Shown here in pieces: positions 37,196-47,085 of a stretch of 64,000 bases of DNA (position 1 is the stretch's first letter; the number at the start of each line of letters is the position of its first letter). Source of the DNA: Pedobacter petrophilus (GTDB taxonomy: Bacteria; Bacteroidota; Bacteroidia; Sphingobacteriales; Sphingobacteriaceae). The notes beneath the pieces were generated by a model. It did not search any database. It saw only the letters and a program-made list of their open reading frames with translations, and had not been told where the DNA came from. A program made the position numbers and the translations under genes. The stretch is from the NCBI RefSeq assembly GCF_009674725.1, contig NZ_WKKH01000006.1, positions 62,001 to 126,000 on the forward strand. The letters are read 5' to 3'.

Positions 37196-37320
37196 TTAAA
37201 CTTTGGGATGTTGACTATTGAATAGATCAGACTTTACTTCATTATTTATTCGTGTGCTATATTATTTCCATTTTACCATTCACAATTCTCTCATTCAAAA
37301 TTCTCTCACTCAAAATTTTC
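37196..37320. repeat. GAATGA-type repeat, copy 3 (upstream of the four-helix-bundle gene)
   Basis: It includes the 17-mer CATTCAAAATTCTCTCA at 37292-37308, found again at 42778-42794, plus CAATTCTCTCATTCAAAA units. No gene. Confidence 0.65.
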
Positions 37321-38514
37321 TTAGGCCATCGCCGGAATCTCTCCAACAATAACTTTATTTTTTACCTTTTCTTTATCTTCTTTAGCTAGTGCGCCTGCGT
37401 TTTCTTCTATATCTCTGCTTACACTAAGGATGATTCCAAAAGCCACACTAGTGAAAATCATTGAGGTTCCACCCATACTTACCAGTGGCAAAGGCACCCC
37501 GGTTACCGGACCTAAACCGACTGCAACTGCCATGTTTGCGAAAGCCTGAATAGTTAGACTAAAGCTTAACCCTGCCGCCAATAGCGCCCCGAATGCCTTC
37601 GGGGCCTTGGTAACTATCTTTATACACCGGTATAAAAGCACCAGGTAAAGCACCATAATGACAACTCCTCCCAATGTTCCCCATTCTTCAATAATAATGG
37701 CGAAAATAAAATCGGAATACGGGTGTGGCAGGAAGTTGCGCTGCGTACTATTACCTGGTCCTTTACCAAAAACACCACCAGTTGCCAAGGCAATTTTTGC
37801 CTGATCTGCCTGGAAAGTTTTATCAGAATGCTGCATCTCCGGATGCAGGAACGTGTTAATCCTCGACATGTAGGTTTTGCGCCTGGGCCCGAGGAAAAAC
37901 ACAAATAACAACAGTACGAAACCGCCGGCACAAACAATGGCAATTTGCTTGATACTAATCCGCCCGATAATCAACAGCAAAATACTTACACCAAAAAGCA
38001 TAAGTGCCGTAGATAAATTGGCTAGTGCAATTAATACAAATACCACACAAACAGAGCCCATAATCGGTAAAAAAGATTCTTTTACATCTTTAATATTTTC
38101 CTGCTTCTTCGTCAGCATTCGGGCTAAAAAGGTAATTAAAGCCAGTTTTGCTAAATCGGAAGTTTGAAAGGTTAATCCAATTACCGGAATTTTTACCCAA
38201 CGGGATGCATCATTTAAATTCGTTCCGAATATTAAGGTATAAACCAGCAACGGAACGGTCACAATCATTAGAATCTTTGAGATTCCGGCATAATAGCGGT
38301 AATCAAGCAAATGTGCAATATAGATCATGCCAATCCCCATTAACACGAATATGAGGTGTTTGGTTAAAAGCAATTTCTCTACAGTCTCGCCCTTTTTGTA
38401 AGCCAAAGTTCCGGTTGCACTGTAAACTGCCATAACAGATATAAGCGAAAGCAGGATGATGATCAACCAGATCCATCTATCGCCTTTTGTTTTATCAAGT
38501 AATGCTTGGAACAT
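37321..38514 (-). CDS. ftsW: FtsW/RodA/SpoVE family peptidoglycan glycosyltransferase
   Basis: SEDS-family membrane enzyme that polymerises lipid II at the septum with FtsI. 397 residues with about ten transmembrane helices. WVKIPVIGLTFQTSDLAKLALI (near residue 85-105) contains the family's PxSDxxK-like region; GPGNSTQRNFLPHPYSDFIFAIIIEEWG holds the conserved catalytic-side loop; GVPLPLVSMGGTSMIFT is near 340. The C-terminus is a short charged tail. It lies 17 nt after murD. Confidence 0.95.
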   Translation of the reverse strand: MFQALLDKTKGDRWIWLIIILLSLISVMAVYSATGTLAYKKGETVEKLLLTKHLIFVLMGIGMIYIAHLLDYRYYAGISKILMIVTVPLLVYTLIFGTNLNDASRWVKIPVIGLTFQTSDLAKLALITFLARMLTKKQENIKDVKESFLPIMGSVCVVFVLIALANLSTALMLFGVSILLLIIGRISIKQIAIVCAGGFVLLLFVFFLGPRRKTYMSRINTFLHPEMQHSDKTFQADQAKIALATGGVFGKGPGNSTQRNFLPHPYSDFIFAIIIEEWGTLGGVVIMVLYLVLLYRCIKIVTKAPKAFGALLAAGLSFSLTIQAFANMAVAVGLGPVTGVPLPLVSMGGTSMIFTSVAFGIILSVSRDIEENAGALAKEDKEKVKNKVIVGEIPAMA

Positions 38515-38531
38515 CTATTTAAACCTCCTAT

Positions 38532-39926
38532 TTATAATTCTCTAACTGCCGCCTTAAACTGATTACCGCGGTCTTCATAACTTTTAAATAAATCGAAACT
38601 GGCGCATGCAGGTGAAAGTAAAACGGCATCGCCACGTTTAGCCAAATGAAAAGCAATTTGCGTTGCTTCATCAGCAGAAAACGTGTTTACAATAATCTCT
38701 ACATCATCTTCAAAGGCATCGTGAATGCGTTTATTATCCTTTCCTAAACAAACGATGGCTTTCACTTTGCTTTTAACCAAATCTTTAAGCATGTTGTAAT
38801 CGTTGCCTTTATCAACGCCGCCCATAATCAAAACTACATCGGCAGTCATGCTTTCCAAAGCATACCAGGTAGAGTTTACGTTTGTTGCTTTACTATCGTT
38901 AATGAAATCGATTCCAGAAATTTTTGCCACATGTTCTAACCTGTGCTCAATATTTTTGAAATTACCCATACTCTCGCGAATGGTCTCATTTCTCAACTCT
39001 AAAACCTTCGCAACAATGCCCGAAGCCATAGAGTTGTAAATGTTGTGCTTGCCTTGTAAGGCTAAATCTGAAAGAATAGACATGGTTAGTTCTTTATTTG
39101 GTTCCAAAAGGATCGTTATCGTTTGTGCTTCTAAATAAGCACCTGGTTCAATTTTTCTTGTAATGGAGAACGGAAATGTTTTGGCTACCGGCTGAAAAGC
39201 GGCTACGGCTTTAATGCTTTCTTCATCATCTGCGCAATAGATAAAAACATCATCTGCCGTTTGATTTTGAACAATGCGCATTTTTGATGCAACATAGTTT
39301 TCCATTTTGTAATCGTAGCGATCTAAATGATCTGGCGTGATATTCAACAGCACGGCGATGTCTGCTTTGAATTCAAACATATCATCAAGCATAAAGCTGG
39401 AAATTTCCAACACATAATAATCATAGTTTTCTTCAGCAACCTGGGCCGCAAAACTATGGCCGATATTACCCGCAAGACCAACATTCAAACCTGCATTTTT
39501 AAGGATATGGTAGGTAAGCAGACTAGTAGTCGATTTACCGTTTGAACCTGTAATGCAAATTGTTTTTGCTGTGGTATATCTTTTTGCAAATTCAATCTCT
39601 GAAATTACAGGTGTACCCTGTGCCACTAATTTTTTAACGATTGGTGCAGTAGATGGGATACCCGGACTTTTAATTACCTCTGTTGCATTTAAAATCAGCG
39701 CTTCGGTATGTTGCGCTGATTCGAAAGGCACATTTAGCTTCTCTAAAGCTGATTTATATTTATCGGCAATTATACCGAAGTCGGAAACAAAAACATCGAA
39801 ACCTTTCGCCTGTGCAAGCTTTGCTGCACCAACACCACTTTCGCCTGCGCCCAAAATAACGACACGGCCCTGCCCTGCCATTGCTGACTGAGGATTACCT
39901 GATCTATTATTTTGATTTGTGTTCAT
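38532..39926 (-). CDS. murD: UDP-N-acetylmuramoylalanine--D-glutamate ligase
   Basis: Adds D-Glu in the cytoplasm. 464 residues. N-terminal VVILGAGESGVGAAKLA near residue 22, the ATP loop ITGSNGKSTTSLLTYHIL near 125, ISSFMLDDM and LNITPDHLDRYDY in the central domain, and FINDSKATNVNSTWYAL near 312. The first 17 residues (MNTNQNNRSGNPQSAMA) are unstructured, so an inner ATG at 39881 (Met16) is a possible alternative start. Confidence 0.97.
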   Translation of the reverse strand: MNTNQNNRSGNPQSAMAGQGRVVILGAGESGVGAAKLAQAKGFDVFVSDFGIIADKYKSALEKLNVPFESAQHTEALILNATEVIKSPGIPSTAPIVKKLVAQGTPVISEIEFAKRYTTAKTICITGSNGKSTTSLLTYHILKNAGLNVGLAGNIGHSFAAQVAEENYDYYVLEISSFMLDDMFEFKADIAVLLNITPDHLDRYDYKMENYVASKMRIVQNQTADDVFIYCADDEESIKAVAAFQPVAKTFPFSITRKIEPGAYLEAQTITILLEPNKELTMSILSDLALQGKHNIYNSMASGIVAKVLELRNETIRESMGNFKNIEHRLEHVAKISGIDFINDSKATNVNSTWYALESMTADVVLIMGGVDKGNDYNMLKDLVKSKVKAIVCLGKDNKRIHDAFEDDVEIIVNTFSADEATQIAFHLAKRGDAVLLSPACASFDLFKSYEDRGNQFKAAVREL

Positions 39927-39933
39927 TATTTAA

Positions 39934-39990
39934 TCGTCTTTCGTGGTTCGTCTTTCGTAGTTCGTTACTCGTTTTTCGTGTTTACTCGCT
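39934..39990. repeat. 14-bp tandem repeat in the murD-mraY spacer
   Basis: TCGTCTTTCGTGGT (39934-39947) is followed directly by TCGTCTTTCGTAGT (39948-39961) and then degenerate TCGTT units to about 39990. Confidence 0.7.
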
Positions 39991-40007
39991 TTGAACGAAT
40001 AACCTAT

Positions 40008-41255
40008 CTATCTCAATTTCAATGTTACTATTGTAATAATCGCCAACATGATTCCGATAATCCAGAAGCGTGTTACAATCTTCGCTTCGTGATATCCCTT
40101 TTTCTGATAATGGTGATGTAAAGGAGACATCAGGAAGATTCTTCGGCCTTCGCCAAAGCGTTTCTTGCTATATTTGAAGTAAGAAACCTGCATAATTACG
40201 GATACCAGCTCCACCAGAAAAACCCCACACAGAATTGGAATCAACAGTTCCTTGCGGATCATCAAGGCGAATGAAGCAATGATCCCGCCGATGGCTAAGC
40301 TTCCGGTATCACCCATAAATATCTGTGCCGGATATGAATTATACCAAAGGAAGCCTACACAAGATCCTACAAACGCTCCGGCAAAAATCATCAGCTCTGC
40401 TGAGTTTGGAATGTACATGATGTTGAGGTAATCGGCCATGACCGTGTTACCGGAAACATAAGCTAAAATTCCCAGCGTTATTCCAATTACGGCCGAGGTT
40501 CCTGTTGCTAAACCATCTATCCCATCTGTTATATTTGCACCGTTTGATACTGCCGTGATGATGAAAACAGTAATGAGCAAAAAGATGATGAAGGCAAACT
40601 TCTGGTAATCGCCACCCAAAAACTTTAAAACCTTTGCATAATCGAACTCATTATTTTTATAGAAAGGCATGTTCGTTTTAGTCGACTTTACATCTTGCGT
40701 ATAGTAAAAAGTTTCGCCTTTCTGACGTAAAACCATTGGTGCAGGAGAGGTGTTTTTAACATCATCCTGAACGGTTTCCCTCACCACAATATTCGGGTGA
40801 AAATACATCGTCGTTCCTACAATCAAACCTAAACCTACTTGCCCGACAACCTTGAACTTGCCCGCTAAACCTTCTTTATTCTTTTTAAAAACTTTAATAT
40901 AATCATCCAGAAAACCAACTGCACCCATCCAAACGGTGGTAATGATCATCAGAATTACATAGATATTTGAAATGTTGGCAAACAACAATGTTGGAATCAG
41001 GATACCGAGCAAAATAATAATTCCACCCATGGTAGGTGTACCTTGCTTCTGCATCTGCCCTTCCAGGCCAAGATTTCTTACAATTTCGCCAACCTGTTTT
41101 TTATGGAGATAATCTATTAACCTGCGGCCATATACAGTCGTAATTACCAATGATAAAATAATGGAAATAGACGCACGGAAAGTGATGTACTGAAACAACC
41201 TTAAACCAGGAATGTCATAATGCTTATGCAAGTATTCGAATAATAAATATAACAT
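40008..41255 (-). CDS. mraY: Phospho-N-acetylmuramoyl-pentapeptide transferase
   Basis: Makes lipid I by moving phospho-MurNAc-pentapeptide to undecaprenyl phosphate. 415 residues, about ten transmembrane helices. [13 protein letters not shown] near residue 70, [13 protein letters not shown] near 115, [12 protein letters not shown] near 245 and [13 protein letters not shown] near 310 are catalytic family motifs; the HHHYQKKGY loop is near 380. It exceeds E. coli MraY by about 55 residues because of an extra loop (about 165-225). The stop shares one base with the murE start region. Confidence 0.97.
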   Translation of the reverse strand: MLYLLFEYLHKHYDIPGLRLFQYITFRASISIILSLVITTVYGRRLIDYLHKKQVGEIVRNLGLEGQMQKQGTPTMGGIIILLGILIPTLLFANISNIYVILMIITTVWMGAVGFLDDYIKVFKKNKEGLAGKFKVVGQVGLGLIVGTTMYFHPNIVVRETVQDDVKNTSPAPMVLRQKGETFYYTQDVKSTKTNMPFYKNNEFDYAKVLKFLGGDYQKFAFIIFLLITVFIITAVSNGANITDGIDGLATGTSAVIGITLGILAYVSGNTVMADYLNIMYIPNSAELMIFAGAFVGSCVGFLWYNSYPAQIFMGDTGSLAIGGIIASFALMIRKELLIPILCGVFLVELVSVIMQVSYFKYSKKRFGEGRRIFLMSPLHHHYQKKGYHEAKIVTRFWIIGIMLAIITIVTLKLR

Positions 41256-42712
41256 TAGCTGTTCGGGTTTAATTGTTCTAGTAAAATTTCTTTGTCGTCG
41301 AAATGGTTTCTTACGCCATTTATTTCCTGGTATTTTTCATGTCCTTTCCCTGCAATTAAAATAATGTCTCCATGTTGAGCCAGGTGGCAAGCCGTTTTAA
41401 TGGCTTCTCTCCTATCCAAAATGGATAATGTTTTGCGTTTGTTCGTTGGCGAAACGCCTGCTTCCATGTCTGTAATAATGGTTTGCGGATCTTCTGTTCT
41501 AGGATTATCAGAAGTTAAAATTACTTTATCACTCCAATCACAAGCCACCTGCGCCATAATCGGCCGTTTGGTTTTATCCCGATCGCCACCACAACCCAGT
41601 ACAGTAATTACCTGTTCTGTTCCCTTACGGATATCTGCAATCGTTCCCAAAACATTCTGAACAGCATCTGGCGTATGTGCGTAATCAACAATCCCAATTA
41701 CTTTGTTTTCCGAAACGATATAATCAAAACGTCCTTCAGCACCAGTTAAGCGACTCAAAGAAGTCAATACTTTTAGTCTATCCTGCTCCAAAAGAATAGC
41801 TGTTCCGTACACAGCCAATAGATTATAGGCATTAAATGAACCGATCAGCTTGAAGTAAACATCTTCATTATCAATATCCAGATGCAGGCCACTAAAACCG
41901 TTTTCAATAATCTTCGCTTTAAAATCTGCCAGTTGTTTCAGCGCATAAGTTTTTTTATGTGCCTTCGTATTTTGCAACATTACATTCCCATTCTTATCAT
42001 CGATGTTGGTTAATGCAAATGCTGTTTTAGGAAGCATATCAAAAAAGGCCTTCTTCGCTTTTAAATAGCTATCGAAGGTTTTGTGAAAATCTAAGTGATC
42101 ATGCGTAAGGTTTGAAAAAACACCACCAGAGAAAGTTAGTCCTTCAATTCTGTGCTGCGAAACGGCATGCGAACTCACTTCCATGAAACAGTAATCGCAA
42201 CCCGCATCTACCATATCTTTCAACAACTGGTTTAATGCAATTGGATTTGGCGTGGTATGTGTCGCGGCAATTACGGTATCATGAATATAATTCTCAACGG
42301 TAGAAATTAAACCCGTTTTATATCCTAAATCTTTAAATAACTTAAATAATAAGGTTGCAATGGTTGTTTTACCATTGGTACCGGTGATGCCAATTAACTT
42401 CAAATCTACAGAGGGATTACCAAAATAGTGCCCTGCCATGATCCCTAAAGCCGCCGCTGTATTATCTACCTTAATATAGGTGATGGTAAAATCATGTACT
42501 TCCGGCAGGTTTTCACAAATGATAACCGTTGCGCCTTGCGCGATAGTCTGCTCAATAAACTGGTGGCCATCTGTAACGGTTCCGGAAATAGCAAAGAATA
42601 CATCATCTTTACCAACCTTGCGTGAATCAAAGTTAAGCGCATTGATTTCCCTATCGGTTTTTCCAACCAATTCTTTAATCGTTACGCCATAAAGTAAATC
42701 TTGTAATTGCAT
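41255..42712 (-). CDS. murE: UDP-MurNAc-tripeptide synthetase (meso-DAP-adding)
   Basis: Adds the third residue to the wall peptide. 485 residues. ATP loop [19 protein letters not shown] near residue 108, [13 protein letters not shown] near 180, and [14 protein letters not shown] near 400. The DNPR motif is the known marker for meso-diaminopimelate over lysine, so the wall should be of the DAP type, which fits dapA at 26 kb. Its carbamylated Lys region precedes [10 protein letters not shown]. The stop overlaps mraY by 1 nt. Confidence 0.97.
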   Translation of the reverse strand: MQLQDLLYGVTIKELVGKTDREINALNFDSRKVGKDDVFFAISGTVTDGHQFIEQTIAQGATVIICENLPEVHDFTITYIKVDNTAAALGIMAGHYFGNPSVDLKLIGITGTNGKTTIATLLFKLFKDLGYKTGLISTVENYIHDTVIAATHTTPNPIALNQLLKDMVDAGCDYCFMEVSSHAVSQHRIEGLTFSGGVFSNLTHDHLDFHKTFDSYLKAKKAFFDMLPKTAFALTNIDDKNGNVMLQNTKAHKKTYALKQLADFKAKIIENGFSGLHLDIDNEDVYFKLIGSFNAYNLLAVYGTAILLEQDRLKVLTSLSRLTGAEGRFDYIVSENKVIGIVDYAHTPDAVQNVLGTIADIRKGTEQVITVLGCGGDRDKTKRPIMAQVACDWSDKVILTSDNPRTEDPQTIITDMEAGVSPTNKRKTLSILDRREAIKTACHLAQHGDIILIAGKGHEKYQEINGVRNHFDDKEILLEQLNPNS

Positions 42713-42717
42713 CCTAT

Positions 42718-42800
42718 TAATTATTGAATGATTGAATCAGAGAATGTAGAATGTGGCTATAGCCTGTAACATTCACTCATTCAAAATTCTCTCATTTTAT
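42718..42800. repeat. GAATGA-type palindromic repeat, copy 4 (murE-ftsI spacer)
   Basis: TTGAATGATTGAATCAGAGAATGTAGAATGT pattern on one side and ACATTCACTCATTCAAAATTCTCTCAT on the other flank GGCTATAGCC (42754-42763). The 17-mer CATTCAAAATTCTCTCA is identical to copy 3. Confidence 0.7.
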
Positions 42801-42808
42801 CATTTATT

Positions 42809-44911
42809 TTAATTCAACTCTATTTGTACGCCTAATCCTTTTCCAACTTTGGTTCCAGCTGCTATGGATTGCGCAATCACTTTACCCGATCCATACACCT
42901 TCGTTTTTAATCCTGCATTGCCTAAAAGGTAAAGCGCATCTTTTAATCCCATTCCGGCTACGTTTGGCATTACACCTCTTCGCTCATTATTTTCCTGAAA
43001 AACAGTACCGGCACTCGTGTCGACGATATTGTAATATTCAGATTTTGAAGCAAACAGTGGCTTAAAACCAAATGCCTTATATACTTTTTGGGTAGCTTTA
43101 CTTTGGCCTGCCTTTGTTGGCGGATTGCCTGTATTACCTACCAATTTAGTCGGCATATCATTGTACATTTGCATATCGCTGGCATATATCCGATCTGCAA
43201 TTTCCCTGAACACAGGTCCGGAAACTGTGGCGCCATAATAAGCTCCTTTCGGATCGTTAATCACCACGATTAATGAATATTTAGGCTTATCTGCAGGAAA
43301 ATACCCTACAAAAGATGCCTGATATTGCTTGTTCGCCTTATACCCTTTATTGGCATCAGCCACCTGCGCAGTACCGGTTTTACCTGCAATTTTATAAAGT
43401 GGATTGTAAACGATTTTTTTTCCACTTCCCTCTGTTACAACGCCTTCAAGCATTGCCTTAATTTTACTCAGTGTTACGTCAGAGCAAATCTTATCATTAA
43501 TAACCCTGGCTTTAAACTGCTCAACCGGGTTGCCTAGTCTTCTAATTTCCTTTACAAAAATCGGTGCTACATATTTTCCATCGTTTGCAACTGCATTGTA
43601 AAACGATAACATTTTAAGTGGCGTTAACTGCATTTCATAACCATAAGCCATTTGAGGCAACGTCATATTCCTATTCCAGCTTTTATTTGTTTTTGGATTT
43701 TTAACCACTGGCATTGCTTCACCGGGAATCTGCAAACCCATTTTCTCATTTAGGTGCCAATCGTACAAATGATCGGTAAATTTGATCGGGTCATTACCAT
43801 AATGGGTATTAATCAATTTTGCAATTGCCGCATTGGATGATTCTTCAAAGGCCTTTTTTACGGTAACGGTTTCAATTTTCGGGTGTGAATCTGTAATTAA
43901 TTTCCCCGGAATCTGATAATACCCCGTTCCGATCATGGTATTGGTATCGACCAGTTTATCTTCAAGCAAAGCTATGTATGAAGCCAGCTTGAACGTCGAG
44001 CCTGGATCCTGATTACCTGCAATGGCATAATTGAATTTTTCCTTATAAACGCCTTCCTCTATTTTAGAAAAATTTGCCACTGCCCTTACTTCACCTGTTG
44101 CCACTTCCATTAAAATAGCCGTTCCGTGATCTGCGTCCATCAGCTTCAATTGCTTTTCGAGTGCATTCTGCGTTAAATCCTGCATATTGATATCTATCGT
44201 TGAGATGATATCAGCACCATCTTTCGGCGCAACCTCGGCTTCTTCATTAACAGGAATATAAACACCTCCTGCAATGCGCTGCATTAGTCTTTTCCCGGTT
44301 TCACCGTTAATATATTCGTTATAAGCCCCTTCTAAACCAACGCCATTCTTTACATTTTCATTTTTATAACCAATGGTACGGGCAGCAAGCGCCTGAAACG
44401 GAAGAATTCGCTTGTTCTGCTGAACAGCGATTAACCCACCACTAAATTTACCAATGTTATAGAGCGGAAAAGTCCGGATGGTTTTCAAATCTGCATAACC
44501 TACTTTCCGGTGAATGAGTAAGTACCGGGCACTATCCTGCCGCCCTTTGCGCAACATCCTGGCATACTCTTTTGCTGTTTTATCCTGAAAAATCTGCGCC
44601 AGTTTAATACCCAGTGAGTCTACCTTTTCATAAAAGACTTTCTGTTCTGCAATGCCACCGGCAAACATATCCATCCGCAACTCATATTCAGGCACTGAAG
44701 TGGCCAGCAAACTGCCATCGTTAGAATAGATATTTCCACGGGTAGCTTCTACATTTACATAACGTGTTGACAGGCTATCTGCCATCGCTTTCCACTTTTT
44801 GCCCTGCACAAACTGCACCTGACCGAGGCGCATAAACACTGCGAAAGCAAAAAGCACAATTAAGCCAAATGCCAGATATACACGAAGCAAGATGTTTGCT
44901 CTAATATTCAT
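42809..44911 (-). CDS. ftsI: Penicillin-binding protein 2/FtsI-type transpeptidase with PASTA domain
   Basis: Septal DD-transpeptidase, 700 residues. One transmembrane helix (about 5-27), a PBP dimerisation domain (RGNIYSNDGSLLATSVPEYELR), then the transpeptidase with the SxxK Ser in DPGSTFKLASY (near 310), SxN in EESSNAAIAK and KTG in AGKTGTAQVAD. The C-terminal PASTA domain (about 640-700) begins VMPNVAGMGLKDALYLL. The start is ATG 44911 (MNIRANILL); a TTG four codons earlier is unlikely. It overlaps the ftsL-like gene by 11 nt. Confidence 0.96.
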   Translation of the reverse strand: MNIRANILLRVYLAFGLIVLFAFAVFMRLGQVQFVQGKKWKAMADSLSTRYVNVEATRGNIYSNDGSLLATSVPEYELRMDMFAGGIAEQKVFYEKVDSLGIKLAQIFQDKTAKEYARMLRKGRQDSARYLLIHRKVGYADLKTIRTFPLYNIGKFSGGLIAVQQNKRILPFQALAARTIGYKNENVKNGVGLEGAYNEYINGETGKRLMQRIAGGVYIPVNEEAEVAPKDGADIISTIDINMQDLTQNALEKQLKLMDADHGTAILMEVATGEVRAVANFSKIEEGVYKEKFNYAIAGNQDPGSTFKLASYIALLEDKLVDTNTMIGTGYYQIPGKLITDSHPKIETVTVKKAFEESSNAAIAKLINTHYGNDPIKFTDHLYDWHLNEKMGLQIPGEAMPVVKNPKTNKSWNRNMTLPQMAYGYEMQLTPLKMLSFYNAVANDGKYVAPIFVKEIRRLGNPVEQFKARVINDKICSDVTLSKIKAMLEGVVTEGSGKKIVYNPLYKIAGKTGTAQVADANKGYKANKQYQASFVGYFPADKPKYSLIVVINDPKGAYYGATVSGPVFREIADRIYASDMQMYNDMPTKLVGNTGNPPTKAGQSKATQKVYKAFGFKPLFASKSEYYNIVDTSAGTVFQENNERRGVMPNVAGMGLKDALYLLGNAGLKTKVYGSGKVIAQSIAAGTKVGKGLGVQIELN

Positions 44912-45323
44912 CGCTTTTAACAATTATTTTTTTTGGTGGTTCAATCAATTCTTTTATTCCAAGGGTATCTACTGTTTTGGCTACTTCTGTCAGTTTGCTC
45001 TTAAACATTAAGTCAGCTTTTAACGATTTATACTCCCATCTTAATTCTTTTACTTCTTTATTTAATTTATCAATCCGGCGAACATTGTTTACCGCAAAGT
45101 GGCTGTTAGCGATATATACCATCCCTAAAAGGGCTAAAAAACACAAATAAGGCAAAGCTTCTGTTGCCGCCTCTTTGGATACCAATCCATCATTAAAAAG
45201 CTTACTGATAAATGAATTACTATCCATTTTCTCTTCAGCAGTTTTTGGTTTTTTAGGCACGGCCTTTAACTCTGGTTCAGGACCAATTTCCTCCTCTTCT
45301 ATATCCTCCCTGAACTTATTCAT
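44901..45323 (-). CDS. ftsL: FtsL-like division protein
   Basis: 140 residues: an acidic then basic cytoplasmic part (about 1-60), one transmembrane helix (LPYLCFLALLGMVYIAN, about 58-75) and a periplasmic coiled coil (VRRIDKLNKEVKELRWEYKSLKADL). This bitopic coiled-coil layout and the position between rsmH and ftsI identify it as the FtsL-type protein (Bacteroidota forms are often called FtsL-like). The cytoplasmic part is longer than in E. coli. It overlaps rsmH by 4 nt and ftsI by 11 nt. Confidence 0.88.
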   Translation of the reverse strand: MNKFREDIEEEEIGPEPELKAVPKKPKTAEEKMDSNSFISKLFNDGLVSKEAATEALPYLCFLALLGMVYIANSHFAVNNVRRIDKLNKEVKELRWEYKSLKADLMFKSKLTEVAKTVDTLGIKELIEPPKKIIVKSDEY

Positions 45324-46228
45324 ATCTTCTCTGCAATTCTTAATTTCGCACTGCGGGCACGATTGTTTTGTGCAATTTCTTCTTCGGTAGCTACCACAGC
45401 TTTCCTTGTAATTACATGGAAAGGCTTCTGCTGATTTCCAAAGAAATCTTTTTCTACCTCACCCTGGAACTTTCCTTTTGCCATGAAATTTTTAACAGGC
45501 CGATCTTCCAATGAATGATAAGACATCACCACCAGGCGACCTCCGGGTTTCAATACATCAGCTGCCTGCAGTAAAAAATCTTCCAGCACCTGTATCTCCG
45601 CATTTACCTCAATACGCAGGGCTTGAAAAACCTGCGCCAGGTATTTATTTTCTTTTGCTTTCGGGATGTAAGATGCGATAGCGGCTTTCAAACTATCAAT
45701 ATCCGTGAATGGCAATTCCAAACGCGAAGTAACAATGGCACGCGCAAGTGATTTCGCATTTTTCACTTCGCCATAAATACCAAAAAGCTTATGTAATTTA
45801 TCTTCAGAATAGGTGTTAAGCACTTCTGCAGCCGTTAAATTGCGGTGCTGATCCATGCGCATATCTAAATCTGCATTATGACGGATCGAAAAACCCCGTT
45901 GCGGAACATCAAATTGATGGGAGGAAACACCTAAATCAGCCAGAATACCATCAACCTGCCTTACCCCATTTAAACGAAGGTTATTTTTCAGAAAACCAAA
46001 ATTTTGATCGATGAACACCAATCGGTCATCATTGGGAATATTTTGTTGCGCATCAGGATCCTGATCAAAAGCAATTAATTTCCCTTTCGCACTTAGGTAT
46101 TTTAAGATCTCTCTTGAATGGCCTCCACCACCAAAGGTTACATCAACATAAACCCCATCAGGATTGATATTAAGTCCGTCTATACAAGGCTGCAACATTA
46201 CCGGAACGTGATAATTATTCTCCATCAA
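45320..46228 (-). CDS. rsmH: 16S rRNA (cytosine1402-N4)-methyltransferase
   Basis: Methylates 16S rRNA C1402. 302 residues. The SAM site DVTFGGGGHSREILKYL near residue 30, GILADLGVSSHQFD near 100, and VMSYHSLEDRPVKNFM near 232 are family signatures. It overlaps mraZ by 14 nt and the ftsL-like gene by 4 nt, so the first genes of the dcw cluster form a tight coupled unit. Confidence 0.97.
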   Translation of the reverse strand: MMENNYHVPVMLQPCIDGLNINPDGVYVDVTFGGGGHSREILKYLSAKGKLIAFDQDPDAQQNIPNDDRLVFIDQNFGFLKNNLRLNGVRQVDGILADLGVSSHQFDVPQRGFSIRHNADLDMRMDQHRNLTAAEVLNTYSEDKLHKLFGIYGEVKNAKSLARAIVTSRLELPFTDIDSLKAAIASYIPKAKENKYLAQVFQALRIEVNAEIQVLEDFLLQAADVLKPGGRLVVMSYHSLEDRPVKNFMAKGKFQGEVEKDFFGNQQKPFHVITRKAVVATEEEIAQNNRARSAKLRIAEKI

Positions 46229-46682
46229 CGCCTCCTTTCTTATTACCCATTACTTTTTGAGCCAGATCTGCGAAGTTCGCAGGCACATCATCAAAAATAT
46301 CTTCATAAGATTTTTTATCCCAAACCTCAATACGATCTAACTGACAAGCTAAAACAAGGTCGCTTCCAATCCCTGCATACTCAACCAAAGATTTTGGCAG
46401 CAATACGCGACCAGCAGCATCAAGCGAAAGCTCAGTTGCGCCACGGGTGAAAGCCCTTACAAAAGCACGATTTTCCTGATCATAAATATTCAGCTTAGCG
46501 AGATCTGCTACTACTGCATCCCAAACATTTTTAGGATAGATGACCAGATTTTTTTCGAAACCACGGTTAATGATGAGTCCGTCATTTTCGGAATTAGGCA
46601 ATTGTTTCTTAAGCGCAGCAGGTACCATAAGGCGTCCCTTTGCGTCAAGTTTACAATCGAATTCTCCTAAAAGTTGGGTCAT
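46215..46682 (-). CDS. mraZ: Transcriptional regulator MraZ
   Basis: 155 residues with two SpoVT-AbrB-like repeats: LGEFDCKLDAKGRLMVPAAL (about 4-45) and ATELSLDAAGRVLLPKSL (about 80-125). The DxK/AGR motifs of both halves are intact. MraZ is a DNA-binding regulator of its own dcw promoter in other bacteria. Three 10-bp-spaced TACCAC repeats lie 45-70 nt upstream of its start and are its likely binding site. It heads the whole 17-kb cluster. Confidence 0.97.
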   Translation of the reverse strand: MTQLLGEFDCKLDAKGRLMVPAALKKQLPNSENDGLIINRGFEKNLVIYPKNVWDAVVADLAKLNIYDQENRAFVRAFTRGATELSLDAAGRVLLPKSLVEYAGIGSDLVLACQLDRIEVWDKKSYEDIFDDVPANFADLAQKVMGNKKGGVDGE

Positions 46683-46709
46683 AGTGGTATCTACACTTTT
46701 TATCTAGTG

Positions 46710-46751
46710 TAAAAGTAAATAGTTCTACCACTTTTTACCACTTTTTACCAC
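46710..46751 (-). promoter_or_regulatory. dcw promoter with triple MraZ-box array
   Basis: On the minus strand GTGGTA occurs three times (46751-46746, 46741-46736 and 46731-46726) at exact 10-bp steps, with AAAA between, followed by TACTTTTA (46717-46710), one base off the -7 consensus. Known MraZ sites in other phyla are also GTGG-type direct repeats in tandem. The array covers the -33 region, so binding should block or redirect polymerase. Confidence 0.75.
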
Positions 46752-46784
46752 AAAAAAGTTTTCAACATCTTTTTTGTTACAATA

Positions 46785-46838
46785 AAATGGTCTTAGCGCA
46801 TCAAATCGCAACTTAACTCATCAATGCTAAGACCATTT
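46785..46838. repeat. 13-bp inverted repeat with a 28-nt loop
   Basis: AAATGGTCTTAGC (46785-46797) and GCTAAGACCATTT (46826-46838) are exact reverse complements. They lie between the mraZ promoter and the RAYT gene. No T tract follows on either side beyond A+T richness. It may be a REP-like element. Confidence 0.6.
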
Positions 46839-47085
46839 ATTATTAACAATCAATGACTTATATCTTTAAATTTGAAAAAGTGGGAAACTCGCCCAACTTT
46901 TTAAGCACATACAAATCTAAACCAATTAATAGCTAAATGCATGAATAAAGCCACAAAGTAGCTTGGCTAGTCTGATTACCATCGACGGGTTACAGAGATT
47001 TTTTTAAAACGGCATTGCCGGCAGGCACCTCTATGTATTTATAATGCTAACTAAATGATGTGTAGCAAAATTATTATATTTAATA
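46839..47085. other. Spacer upstream of the RAYT gene
   Basis: It holds a terminator-like hairpin (AAAAAGT-GGG paired with CCC-a-ACTTTTT, about 46874-46903). No ORF or clear promoter. Confidence 0.4.
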
